This document shows positions 50,301 to 61,197 of a stretch of DNA of 64,000 bases, piece by piece. The notes beneath the pieces were generated by a model. It did no database searches and had not been told where the DNA came from. It worked only from the letters and a program-made list of their open reading frames with translations. The stretch spans positions 22,260,709-22,324,708 of the forward strand of contig CM055103.1 in assembly GCA_029204225.1 (NCBI GenBank), given 5' to 3'. Source of the DNA: Diphasiastrum complanatum. Lineage: Eukaryota; Streptophyta; Lycopodiopsida; Lycopodiales; Lycopodiaceae. Position 1 is the first letter of the stretch. The number at the start of each line of letters is the position of its first letter. Both the position numbers and the translations under genes were made by a program.

Positions 50301-53300
50301 AACACCTTCACTGGGACTACAAATTCTTCATAGTCAATATTGCAAGAAAGAGTTTCTTAATTGTAAACTAATTGTCCCCAAGCTGGAAGTTCAATAGAGA
50401 CTATATCAGTAACAGATAAGCGTTGAATGAAGCAATAATTGCTAAAATCCACATTATCTCATCAACATAGTAAACATAGGTTGTCAGCCCTGGGGATAGT
50501 CACATTGAAATGTGGACGCTCCAAACACATTTGAAACTTCCATAACAAAACAGGGCAATCAGGCCCAAATTTCCAAAAAGTGGCCCGCCTCCCCTCCCCT
50601 AGACTTCCTCTTCTACATTTTAAGCATGGGTCTACCTTTTCTTCTCCATACTTATCAAACACAGTTACAGTGGACAACCATCAACAAACATGACCCAAGT
50701 ATTGGATAAGAAACATACATAAAACTTATCACTTGAAAAGAAGTTCCCATTGCACAAATGCTTACATAAACAAACTATATTGGTTCCAACTTCCAAGTAC
50801 TTTACAATTTGCATCATAATATGATAATTAGAAAGTTTTTTTGCATGATTAGTAGATTGATCAATGTTTTCAATTTTCCATGCTCATTCATCCGGCTTTT
50901 TTATATATTTGACCACCTACTACTTAAATTGGCATTTCTATGGTTCAAATTAGGAGAAGTTTGAAACGTTTGAAACAACCGAGGTTTGATTGCAATTATG
51001 CCCCTGAGACTGAACTGAAGATGATTAGAATTCCAAAAAATAAATCAAATGGCTAGGGGAATGTATCCCAACGTCATGGAATGCCTAGCATTGTTCCCTA
51101 GGCAACATGAATGTTGCTTGGAATAGGAACACGTTACTTGAGATCTATTCTTGCAAATGCCAAAACATCTCTAATAAGAAAATTCTCATTGAGAATGTGT
51201 TCATTGTTCCCAAGAAGGGGGAATGTGTTCCCTAGTCACTATGGTTCAATTATTCATGCATCAACATCGTGTTAAGATGTCACCATAAACTATCAATGTC
51301 TCTCAATCTGTAACCTTGCCCAAGCCATCACAAGCTCATCAATGTAGAAATCACATAATGGCAATGGAAGAAAGCCAACGTCCTTGTTTCAAGGTACTAA
51401 TAACCGACATATTTTTCAAGAGATTTGAAGCATTCCACCACTGTCTCATTAGTGCCATGACGACCAATACATGCAAAGTAAGAAACTTTCCCTTAAACTT
51501 AGGGTCGAGAGGAGGATGCAAACAGGTCCCATGTTGACATAACCCATAGGCAAGAAAGAAAATTGTTCGATACACTATGCACAATCTTCAACTAGTAGTT
51601 GTTTCGGTTGCTTGTTTTAGTAAAATTATAAGTGTCATTGTAGAGTTTCAACTATGTATTTCTAGGTTTTTTTATAAGGCTAAGTAATAAATGTTTTACA
51701 AGCACTATTCCAATCAATTAGCTAGGATATCACCTGTAAACCTTCCTCTCCTTTGCATAGAAATGCTGGTACAGTCATATAGACCAATGTGCTTACAAGT
51801 ATATCCTATGTTTTATTAGCACCCAAACCTATATGCTCCTTAGACAATCTACCTTGGCTTATTGTTACCTTTAAATATGTTGAACTTCCCTTATTGTTAC
51901 AAGAAACCGACTCCCTAACATTTTAACAAAGAATAGTTAATTTGTTAACTAATCGAAGTTGGTTGCTCCCTTCTTCCTTGAAATGCTTTGGATAGATGTG
52001 GCCTCGTAATAAGACAAGATGGCAAATTTACTAACACATAATCTTAGACTCAACTATTGTTGGAACACTCACTTCTATTGTGAATGCAAATTTATGACAT
52101 GTAACAAGCATTTTTGGAGAATGAAAAAACTTACAATTTTTGTAAGGCTATTTGTCACATGTAATTTAAATCCCTTTGCCCAATGTATGGTAAATTGTAA
52201 TTATTAAATTGTAAATGGCTAAGTCACCGGCCTGTGGAGACAATTGTAAATTGCAATGTAAATATTTGTTATAGTGACTAAATACGAGATGGCCAAGGGG
52301 GTACTGGGTCTCATGAGAGTCTGCTAGACTGACCTCCTAAAAAGTAGGAAGGGTTGACTAGTCAACGTGACACGTGGCACATGCTCACTGGGACACTTGG
52401 TCCAGTGCATGAGTGACACTTGTCAGACGGTCAATGGACGGGTCAACAGGACATGTGTCATATGCTCATTGGGACACTTGGTCCAAATGCATGAGTGACA
52501 CGTGTCAGACTGTCCACCTACTAGCTTGCCTATGTGTCAGGGTACTGCCAAGTGGCAAGTGTCGGCTGTGCATGGAGTTTGCCATGTGTCGACGTTAGGA
52601 TGTGTCAGGGTTAAGGGGTGCTTGAGGGGATATAGGGTGAGCCTTGTCAGGCATTCCTCATTATGATTATGATTATGGTATTCCTATGCAGCTATGGTTG
52701 GGAGGAGACTTGCAGCAGAGCTCTCATGTTTGCTTGTTGATCTATGTACGTTTGCTTGAGATTGATAAAGTGACGGATTTGCTGGGTAATTCTGTGTATT
52801 TACTTAGGGTTTGTGAGTTTGTGTGCAACACTATTAATCCATGTTAAAAAAAAGATGTCATTATGCTTATTAGATAGCCCGGATCGTTATTGTGACATAT
52901 TAGAATAACACAAGATCTTAGACCACCGTTGCTCCATGAGTAAGACGTATACAGATGATCGTTGATGGCAGAGCTGGGGCTTATTATGCCAAAATTGAGG
53001 TAACTCAATTTGGCAGAATGGACAGCAAGACTGTCCACATTAGTAAATTGCTGCCAGAATGGACGGTTTATGATTTAATTTTCTCTTGATAGTAAGTCAC
53101 TGCCATTAGCCATATGGAATGGGTCCCCCAGAAGCCAGGGCCTAGCTATGCATGCCAGGCTCACTCACTCAACCCATATGCATAGGCATAAGTTACAAAT
53201 TACATTGACCAGATGTGTGAACTTTGTTTTTGACTTCTGATTTCATAAAATAAGATTCTTGGTTTGCATTTACCAATAGCATTATGATATAACCAATTCT

Positions 53301-53862
53301 GTAGGTGCTTGCCTACTTCTATGTTATGAGTTTATTGCATCGTACAGATCTAGATTTACTCCTGACTCTACTTGTATTATCTTGTAAAATTAACCATCGC
53401 AAGTTTCACTGGAACTATATATCTACCAGTAATCATCTGGGAATATCTTAGATAATGATAGCTCAAGATTTACAATCATCAGAGAAGATCTTGCGAAATA
53501 GGTCAAGATATATCGTCATCTCGGAAGATCTAAATGATAGGCCAAGATTTATAATTATCTGGGGAGGGAGATCTTAAATTAATTGTTCAAGATCTCAAAC
53601 GTTTAATAGCAAATTGTAAAGTACTGTAAAAGGGAAAGGAAATTTACTGTTGAGACCGAGTATCCGGGTCGGTAGTGCTGAGAGCATTGTAGCCACGCTG
53701 ACCCCCGCCTTGCAGATTGAAAAACGGAGCACTTACAAGCTCTATTACAGGCCCGCTGAGAGATTTGTCTGCGGCAGACGACGATCCAACACCAGATGAG
53801 TGAACCTCACGTAGGGCATCACGGTACTTGCGAAACAGAGTCGTTCGATTGCGAGTGGCCAT
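47384..53862 (-). CDS. SYP4: Trans-Golgi Qa-SNARE syntaxin, SYP41/SYP42/SYP43 class, complete, 8 exons
   Basis: Exons, 5' to 3': 53862-53648, 49679-49400, 49033-48944, 48712-48632, 48495-48418, 48324-48259, 47730-47650, 47491-47384. They join in frame to 332 residues plus TAG; Arabidopsis SYP41-43 are about 320-330. Seen: N-terminus MATRNRTTLFRKYRDALREV, a family-defining start; VGLPPAWVDVSE before the Habc helices (about 80-205); a SNARE motif (about 232-292) with the zero-layer glutamine Q270 in LVIDQGTIVDRIDYN; a C-terminal membrane anchor (about 307-327) and the short tail KKLVL. In plants this Qa-SNARE sits on the trans-Golgi network, with VTI12, SYP61 and VPS45, for fusion in vacuolar and secretory sorting. 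Introns are GT-AG except intron 5, whose donor reads CAG|GCAAGG. The two genes in the window are separated by over 30 kb of repeats. Confidence 0.94.
52361..52520. repeat. 81 bp direct tandem duplication
   Basis: GTCAACGTGACACGTGGCAC at 52361 and GTCAACAGGACATGTGTCAT at 52442 start two copies. Both contain GGGACACTTGGTCCA and GCATGAGTGACAC.TGTCAG. Several CACGTG or near-CACGTG words are present. Confidence 0.85.
53463..53600. repeat. Degenerate ~40 bp tandem repeat
   Basis: Units of the form TCAAGATTTAYAATYATC followed by GGAAGATCT and AAATRATAGG recur three to four times. Confidence 0.7.
53648..53862 (-). CDS. SYP4: Exon 1 of the syntaxin gene
   Basis: Encodes residues 1-71 and part of 72, ending CAACA|GTAAAT in phase 2. 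The methionine of MATRNR is chosen because it matches the conserved N-terminus of the family; an in-frame ATG-like extension four codons upstream (MDPD) is possible but unlikely. The middle carries a Ser-rich linker and GPVIELVSAPFFN. Confidence 0.93.
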
Positions 53863-54545
53863 ATCAGGATCCAAGATCTAGAAATTGTTAACACAATACG
53901 AAAGAAAATAATGAAACAGGAGTTGCCACGGCCTTCATGAGCACTATCCACATATCATCATATCTCATGGCTATATGTATGGAAAGAGTCTGATGATGCG
54001 ACGGCCATGGGAGGCAACCCTGCCTTCTTGCATTCACCGTAATTACGATAAGTTTGCTGCTGCTGGTGGTCGTAAAAGAAGATGTGATGAGGAATTGATT
54101 AGGAGGCAGAATGATTATTGTTCATGTGCAGAAATCGCGTTTGTGATGCCGGTGTTCGATCCATTGCAAGCAACCTCCAGTCGACGCCTCCTCTTCTCTT
54201 CTCTCGTGTTGTGTTGTGTTGTGTTGTGTTGTGGGTTTTGGCTTCACACACATACATTCATTCATTCATGAGAAGACATTCATTCATTCTTTGGTCTTAG
54301 GTTCGAGCCTCCCCTTGGAAACCAAGAAGCATTCGTGAGAAGACGCAGAGAGAGGGAGGGGCCGGGGGATGCCCGATGGGGATTAATAGCACTGGGCATT
54401 TTACACCAGATCGCTTGCATTTTGGCCACGTGGCATAATTGCCACTAGGACTCTATTTAATGACTGATCCTCTAAACGTGGCATAATCTAAACCTTCGTA
54501 AGAGATTCAACGGTTGAGACCTTAAAATGAGCCAGTGTCATTAGG

Positions 54546-54546
<1 letters not shown>
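53863..54546 (-). promoter_or_regulatory. 5' flank and probable promoter of the syntaxin gene
   Basis: Upstream of the start codon, read leftwards. It contains a GTGTT pentamer repeat (54205-54233), a CATT tetramer repeat (54248-54270) and, at the far end, a pure GA tract that is CT on the coding strand. No TATA box was assigned. A plus-strand frame at 53975-54271 overlaps it but has no recognisable content. Confidence 0.4.

Positions 54547-54547
<1 letters not shown>

Positions 54548-54590
<43 letters not shown>
54548..54590. repeat. (GA)n microsatellite
   Basis: A pure GA tract of about 43 bp, about 690 bp upstream of the syntaxin start codon. Confidence 0.96.
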
Positions 54591-54592
<2 letters not shown>

Positions 54593-54640
54593 AGAGGAGT
54601 AGTTCAAGAGAGGGATATCTATCTCAAGGATGGACATAAG

Positions 54641-54945
54641 GAGTTTTCGTTGGACCAGGTGTGCCCTAAAGTTGTGATGATGAGGTGCACAAGAGATTGA
54701 ACTTTTGGAAAGGAATTTTCATTGGATAAAGTTTGCCCTATGTGCCCTAAAGCTCTGAAGATCGGGTGCATAGAAAGAGAACTTTTGGAGGAGAGTTTTC
54801 ATTTGACCAAATGTGCACTAGAGTTGCGACAATGAGGTGCATAGAGAAGGAGAACTTTTGGGAAAGAGCTTTCATTGGACCAAGTGTGCCTTAGAGTTGT
54901 GACAATGTGTGCATAGAGATAGAAATTTTGGGAAAGGGAGCAAAC
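54641..54945. repeat. Minisatellite, unit about 75 bp, four copies
   Basis: Units start near 54643, 54715, 54795 and 54869 with TTTTCATTGGACCAA-like sequence. They continue GTGTGCCCTA.AGTTGTGA and end AGAACTTTTGGGAAAG. The copies are clearly diverged. Confidence 0.85.
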
Positions 54946-54995
54946 ATTCTAGAGAGAGAGTGTTTGGGAGAGGAGGGGGTTAGAAAGAGAACATA

Positions 54996-54997
<2 letters not shown>

Positions 54998-55056
<59 letters not shown>
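54998..55056. repeat. (GA)n microsatellite
   Basis: A pure GA tract of about 59 bp, just right of the ~75 bp minisatellite. Confidence 0.97.
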
Positions 55057-55059
<3 letters not shown>

Positions 55060-56919
55060 CATAGGTGCAAGATCAAAGATACAACATGATAAAGAGAGCG
55101 TCACAATTGTTGAAGAGGCCAATTGTTGAAACATGAAACAGGGCTAGGCGTGTGTACTTTGTTTGATCTATTGATGGTAAATGGATGAAACTGAGCTAGG
55201 CGTGTGTACTTTGTTTAATCTTTTTCATTGGTTGATCTTTCATACCTTGTTTGGAGTCAACACAATGATAGCTATGTAGATAATTAAAATTTGAAAAATG
55301 AATAAATAAAACATGCCTTGAGATAAAAAGGCCAAGTAGCTTGAGTTATGCATCTCCTATAAGAGAATAACAATATGGATGAAATCTGTTCATATATTTG
55401 GGCACAATATAGTGTTGCCTTTTGAAAAAACTAGGATTAGGAAAACAAAAAAGCAAAAGCTAATGATAGGAAATACAATTTGGGTTTTTTGATCAATTTA
55501 AACAAGTTTGGAGCATTTCATTAGTTCACATTAGCTTATGTGGGTTCTCAAAATTTTCAAAGTTGGGTGACTAATAGGTATCAGTCACCAACTGGGAGTT
55601 GACACGAACGCTTTGCATTTGTTTATGCGCAAATGCTTTAAATAAAGTCGACATATCTATGAAGTTGTTGGTGACAAAACCAAGCAACTACAACTCTTTA
55701 GAAATTCTAGATTGGAATCTATCATTTTAGGGTGATTTCAAACTACATTGCATGGCAAGTCCCAAATTTAAAATGGAGTTCTCCCATTGGTCTAGAGAGG
55801 ATAAATGGGTCCCCCCCCCCACCCCTTTTAGACTTAGCTTGAGTTGTCGCCATGTGGCAGATGAAGTGGCATGGGACCCATGCCACATAGGGACAACTTA
55901 GGCCCATTTTTTGGGCATGGGGACATTACATGCTGAATTTCTAGGGGCAACTTAACAAAAATGAACCAATCAGATTGTGGGGATTCAAACTGGCCAATCA
56001 AATTGTGGCCCTTCATTTGGCACTTGCCAGCCAAGTCTGAAAGGAGCGTGGTCCATTGCTTGTTGACTCACTTGCCACATTATAAAAAATTGGCAACAAG
56101 TCAAAGGGCTAGGCAAATGGACTTGCCACTAGTCTGAAACCACCCTTAGAGCTAGATGAACAAGAAAATGGGTGAAAAATGTGATAAGGTGACCAATATG
56201 TTTGTGTGTGTTGTGAAAGATTTCAACTAGTTTAGTCAAATTTGCTATATTTGTTAATCTGGCAATTGAGGCCAATTTCTCTTTAGACTTACAGTTTGAC
56301 TTTTCAAAGTTATATTAGTCTAAAAGCATTTGAATAAACACTTTTGGAAATATCACAAGTGGTGATAGATTATTAGATTTATTTCTCTTTTATGACTAGT
56401 TTTTAGATGTTGATTTGATGTGTGCATTAACAAAATCCAATAGAAATTATTTCTTTTGTAAGGATTCAAATCCATTAATTTTTTATCAAGTATGCAAAAG
56501 TTCCAATTCAACGTTTTAGTTATGACACAAAGGGTGATCTTAGACTTTCATAAGAAAATGGTTAGCCTTCATCTTAGTGTCATGTGCTACTAACAAGTGC
56601 TCCATATAATGTCTTTACTTGTTGTTGCATCGTACACTAGAGTTGTCTATGATTCATTGAACGTCTTATTTTATAGTCTAGTTTTTTATTATTGTTAGGA
56701 CAAAAAGAAAAGATTGAGCTTTTGCCAGAATAAAAAAAATTGGCTAGACTTCAAAGTCACCATGGAGGAGTTCCTTACAAAGGTATTGTGATTGACTTCA
56801 AATCAAACAAAGTGTATGTAAAAATTGTCTATAGAACAAGGTGCAATATTCATATTTTCATTCAAGTATAGACAATGTACACAAACTTCATAATTCAATG
56901 TTGTTGCTCAAAGCATAAA

Positions 56920-56924
<5 letters not shown>
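55057..56924. other. No gene recognised
   Basis: AT-rich sequence. A segment with GAGCTAGGCGTGTGTACTTT is duplicated at about 55142 and 55192 in a slightly altered form. A run of ten C occurs at 55811-55820. Confidence 0.5.

Positions 56925-56990
<66 letters not shown>
56925..56990. repeat. (GA)n microsatellite
   Basis: A pure GA tract of about 66 bp. Confidence 0.97.
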
Positions 56991-56992
<2 letters not shown>

Positions 56993-58066
56993 TCCAAGAT
57001 CTTGCTTTCACATGATTTACTTGAATGAAGAGTACATGAATGGAGAGCATATATACACATGGAGTAGCTTAGGTGGATTTCCAGCATGTAATAAGTAAGT
57101 TAACTCACCCTTCTTGCCCTAAAATGAAACCCTAGCCTAGATCCTAGAGTTATGCTTGGTAGGTAGCTAGTTGGTCAAATTTTCAACTTAAACTTAGGTG
57201 TAGGTCCTATAAAGTAGGGATGACCACCAAATAGACATGACCAACTCTCTTGACTTGACCTAACCTACATTAGGAGTGGGTTGCCACGTGGCATTTTGGC
57301 CATACATGTGTGGAATCCACTTATGTACAAAATTTACATTATACTACATGGTTTTTTATCAAGCTAGATTTTCCAATTTTTGGCAATTCTTCACACTATA
57401 GACGCTACGGGCCGACAAATTGGTCCGTGACGGCCCTCCTGCTCGGACTCCTAGTTATGGAGATTAGATTGGGGTTTCTCACAAAAAAATCCCAACTTCA
57501 TGTCCACAATTTCTTCACTCCCTCTCCACGACAGCTCACGGCTATCTACAACACAATTTCACCTGCCAAGGTGGCCCTCCACAGATCTCTACAAAATCAA
57601 ACAACATCTTGTGTAGAGAGAAATCACAAGTTTTTATACTATAAACCCTAGCTTTCAGACAAGGAAGGTTCTCTTGAGCTTTTCACAACTTCTAGACGTG
57701 ATTGTTCCTTCCAATTCTATACCACTAAGGTCGTCCCACTACAAACAATGCACTACTTCAAATAGTTCTCCAAATGGTCACAAATTGAGTGCACACTGAT
57801 TGCAAACTCCACCTTGAGAATTTCTTCTATAAAGAAAAGCAGATTTCCACCCCCCCAAAGCTTAAATTCCTACGAGAATTCTCTATCACAAGTGTGATAG
57901 TAGGCTTTTCCCTAGCTTTGAGCAATTCTCTGAATTTTCAACCACTCAATTTGGCTTAGCATAGTTTCCAAACGACCACCTTGGCCGTTTCCAGGATGCT
58001 TCTCTGTTCACTTAAATCATCATGAATTTATTCCACTCATCATTGTCTAATGATTGTTATCACCGT
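56991..58066. other. No gene recognised; possible retroelement leader
   Basis: A plus-strand frame at 57310-57651 is open but matches nothing I know. The right edge adjoins a minus-strand primer-binding-like site, so this may be decayed internal sequence of an LTR element. Confidence 0.4.
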
Positions 58067-58078
58067 GCTCTGATACCA
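58067..58078 (-). other. Primer-binding-like site
   Basis: TGGTATCAGAGC on the minus strand, preceded by GTTGTTGTCAACT. The sequence right of it, to about 58340, would be the LTR and resembles 26770-26920 in blocks. Confidence 0.6.
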
Positions 58079-58389
58079 AGTTGACAACAACAACAAAACC
58101 GATCACTGCAATCACCACAATGTATCATCAAATAATTCGAGACAATAACACAAAGGATTGCTCTCAAAAACTGTATATACACACTCAATCACAAGTACAA
58201 GATACAACCATTTAAGTAGCAACTATGGGCTCGAGAAATATCTGCCCACTGTCTAAAAGTAGGAGAGAGAAAATAGCCGTCAAGAAATAGCAATTAACCA
58301 TAATACTGATACACGTTAATTATTGCCCTTTCAACTAAACTTGCATTAAACTTGAACAATCTTCCAAATCTTATATCACTTGCAATAAG

Positions 58390-59487
58390 AACTCCATTCC
58401 TCTTTATCAAACATGTCTTGCTATCATACTCAACAAGAAATTCTTTGTGTGCAAAAGTTGGTGGCCTGTACTTAATAAGCTCTTAGTAATGTCAGCCATG
58501 CACATAAAGTACTCCATCAAGCTTAATGTTTTAGAATATTCAAGGTGGTACATTGGAATAGATCTAATTTCTTCTACCTTACAAGAGTGGTAATTTGCTG
58601 TAAAAATGATTTTTTCTGCACCAAAGAATGGAGAGAAGGTAGAGAAATATTCTTTATGTGGTGTCATATGTGAATATGCACCACTATCTATCCACCAAGG
58701 ATCTTCACTCTTAATAAGTAAAGATGAAAGTGGGACATCATAAGGGACTTCTCATGTTCACTATCCTCCTCCTCCTCGGTAAGATTGGCTTGCTTTGCTT
58801 TGCTTAGGCTTTCTATTTCTTGAAGCATTCCAAGGCAAAATTCCCTTTATTGCCACAATACTAGCATTTCAACAATGACTTATCTTTGAACTTGTCGTCT
58901 TTGCCTTGGCGATTGGTTGTAGATGAAGATGAGTGATCTCCACCTCTTGCTTGGTCCTTCTTTCTTGTTGCACCCTTGTCTTTGAGCTTGCTTTTTTAAT
59001 CTGAAAAGCATGCTTTATTGTCACCACCATCAGACAAAGTTAAATCACCAAACCTAGCTTTTGCGCTAGCTAGTATTGGCTAATTGACAAGTAGTATTTG
59101 CAAAGTACACATTCAAGCTAAAGTTGTTTGGATGGCATAATATTGGAATTAGAGTGTTCTTCCCCTTATCCATTCAACACTATTTAAACAAGCTCATTTT
59201 CCTTCAAACCATTACTTTAAGCCAATTCCTTATTAAGATTCTTCAAAACTCAACACATGGCTTTGTGCACTCTCCTTACTTTTTTTGTAGCTTTGAAGAA
59301 TTTGGCTCTTTATAGACAACATTATAGAAGTATTTATGGACTTGTAAATGGATCTTAGTGATTTCCAGGCCTCATGGACCGAGGTACAAGCACTCACTTC
59401 TATGAGCAACTCATTAGAGACGTACATTTTAATGCAATGGAGTGCATGCTGTTGAAGGTGAACCACAACAACTATAAGAATTAGCAA
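58390..59487 (-). pseudogene. Ty1/copia gag-protease relic
   Basis: Right to left on the minus strand: a gag block with ELLIEVSACTSVHEAWKSL (59.4-59.3 kb), a zinc-knuckle remnant C-stop-Y-C-G-N-K-G-N near 58850 (the usual His reads Asn), then WIDSGAYSHMTPHKEYFSTF near 58700-58640, a good copia protease active site (DSGA). Frames are broken. This is a third copia family, distinct from the elements at 22-26 and 33 kb. Confidence 0.75.
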
Positions 59488-59950
59488 AATATAAGGGAGT
59501 GTGAAGATGAAGAGATTTCAAAAAGTTGAGGATGATCAAGCAAAGCCACATGCAGGCTGTGCTCTCCTAAGACAAGTGATTTAAAGTGTTGAAGAAAATA
59601 TTGCAAGAACCACTAAGCTAGGGTAAATTGTATAGGTTATCAATTCATTATAATTAGGCTTATGGCTATATGAAAAAGAATATAAGAGTCAAGCTGATGG
59701 TTGTGGTGCTATTCGAAAAAGTCAATTTATTTGTTAGAAGACAATAAATGTACTTTTCAAGAAAAGTTATTTAAAAGTGAACTTTACCTTATAGAGAGCA
59801 TGAAAGGATGAGAGCTAGAGGAACAACACGAAGACGATACTTTGGAAGGAGATAAGTTCACTTTTGAAGATAGAGTGTGAGATTATAAATGAAAAAAAAG
59901 AAGACCAATAGAAGAGAGACAAGGAAAATAATTATAAGAGGTCTCACAAA

Positions 59951-59952
<2 letters not shown>

Positions 59953-60020
<68 letters not shown>
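59953..60020. repeat. (GA)n microsatellite
   Basis: A pure GA tract of about 68 bp. Confidence 0.97.
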
Positions 60021-60021
<1 letters not shown>

Positions 60022-60023
<2 letters not shown>

Positions 60024-60584
60024 CAAACGTATTATATAACATGGTCAATAGCTAGAGAAAGTTAAGAAATTGGAAAAGCAGGCCTATTGTCGAGTTGTAA
60101 CCCACAACGTTTCTTGTCTTGCAATAAGGCTATGGGGCAAGACATGTCTCCCCTTGATTTGTCTGTCTGTCGGTCTCTCCATACACGATCTTAGTTGTAC
60201 GAAAAAAGAAAACTTGGTCAATGGATGTTGTATTTTATATGGTTGTCTATAACAATAAATAATCAGTGACACATGGCAGGTTCGGATTAAGGGGTTGCTA
60301 GAAAGAGCAACCCCCTTTGGAGATACTACTTTGGTAATGCCTTAGGACAAGAGTTTTAGGATTAGCGCATACTTTTACAACAACGTAATGGATACCTTGT
60401 GACTATTATGCCCATTTTTTGAATAGATTAAAAAGCAAAATATATATGTACTTCTTTCCAAACGGAGGTGCTGCGCTTTCCGCCTTGCGTGTCTGTGCGT
60501 CCGTACAGTTGCCACGTGGCATGTCCCAGAGTGGTCAGTCAAAGTCAAACTGCTTATTATGCTTCATAATGTACATGTGAAAAA
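60022..60584. other. No gene recognised
   Basis: AT-rich to 60450, then a more GC-balanced stretch with TTGCCACGTGGCATG near 60510, a near-palindrome. Confidence 0.5.
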
Positions 60585-60715
60585 TGTCAAGGTACCCATT
60601 ATGCAATGGAATGTGCCGGGCAGAGTACATTCTGCCCGGTAAAGATTTCCAGAATGTTTTAGGCGAGCCCCCGACGAAAACATTCCGGAAACCTTATGGG
60701 GCATAATGTCCTCTC
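60585..60715. repeat. Cluster of nested inverted repeats
   Basis: Hairpin 1: CCGGGCAGA and TCTGCCCGG face each other across about 5 bases (60617-60639). Hairpin 2: TTCC.GAATGTTTT and AAAACATTCCGGAA face each other across GC-rich sequence (60647-60690). An outer pair, CCCATTATGC (near 60596) and GCATAATG (near 60701), encloses both. No coding sequence was seen. Confidence 0.75.
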
Positions 60716-60846
60716 CCAAGGCACCTTCCATAATATACATAAATGAAAGTGGAAGACATTTAGATTAGCAAGTAGGTATGTGAGGCATAGTGCTGCATCC
60801 ACAAACGAAAAGGATCAACAAAGGAAGGACGACCACGCACACGTAC

Positions 60847-60847
<1 letters not shown>

Positions 60848-60898
<51 letters not shown>

Positions 60899-60909
60899 CG
60901 CGCGCGCGC
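60848..60909. repeat. (GA)n(GAGC)n(GC)n compound microsatellite
   Basis: A GA tract changes to GAGC and then to a pure CG run of more than ten bases, which could adopt left-handed (Z) DNA. Confidence 0.95.
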
Positions 60910-61038
60910 AAGGAGAGGTGCGTGGTGGACTTGCCATGGATGATGGATGGATGGATGGGAAGTTTGGAAGGTGCACGCCTTCGTTGTCTCTTATGTCACT
61001 CATGTTTGTTCACCTCATTCATTATCAGCACAGTCATT

Positions 61039-61132
61039 CTCAAACTCTAACAACTAGTTTATCAGGTAAGTATGGCAATGGGCTCTTTTTATGGCTGAAA
61101 CAAAGAGCCCATTACTTTTGCCTGCATTTGAG

Positions 61133-61138
<6 letters not shown>
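61039..61138. repeat. Hairpin with a perfect 12 bp stem, flanked by an outer 9 bp stem
   Basis: AATGGGCTCTTT (61077-61088) pairs with AAAGAGCCCATT (61102-61113) across a 13-base loop. CTCAAACTC (61039-61047) pairs with GAGTTTGAG (61130-61138) outside it. The segment between has partial pairing (CAGGTAAGT against ACTTTTGCCTG). A (GA)n tract follows directly. Confidence 0.8.

Positions 61139-61194
<56 letters not shown>
61135..61194. repeat. (GA)n microsatellite
   Basis: A pure GA tract of about 60 bp, adjoining the hairpin arm. Confidence 0.97.

Positions 61195-61197
<3 letters not shown>

Larger units (their letters stand above)
49680..53647 (-). other. Intron 1 of the syntaxin gene, about 4 kb
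   Basis: AT-rich intron with a GTAAAT donor and TTCTATAG acceptor. It contains an 81 bp tandem duplication (52361-52520) and, near its 5' end, a ~40 bp degenerate tandem repeat (53463-53600). No transposon coding sequence was seen. The other introns are much shorter, up to roughly 530 bp. Confidence 0.85.

Noticed and set aside
54290-54315. Box B-like GGTTCGAGCC, possible tRNA or SINE
   Set aside because: No box A or D-arm-like sequence at the right distance upstream.
57310-57651. 113-codon plus-strand frame with a hydrophobic segment
   Set aside because: Isolated, without homologous motif, next to a primer-binding-like site, so more likely retroelement leader or chance.
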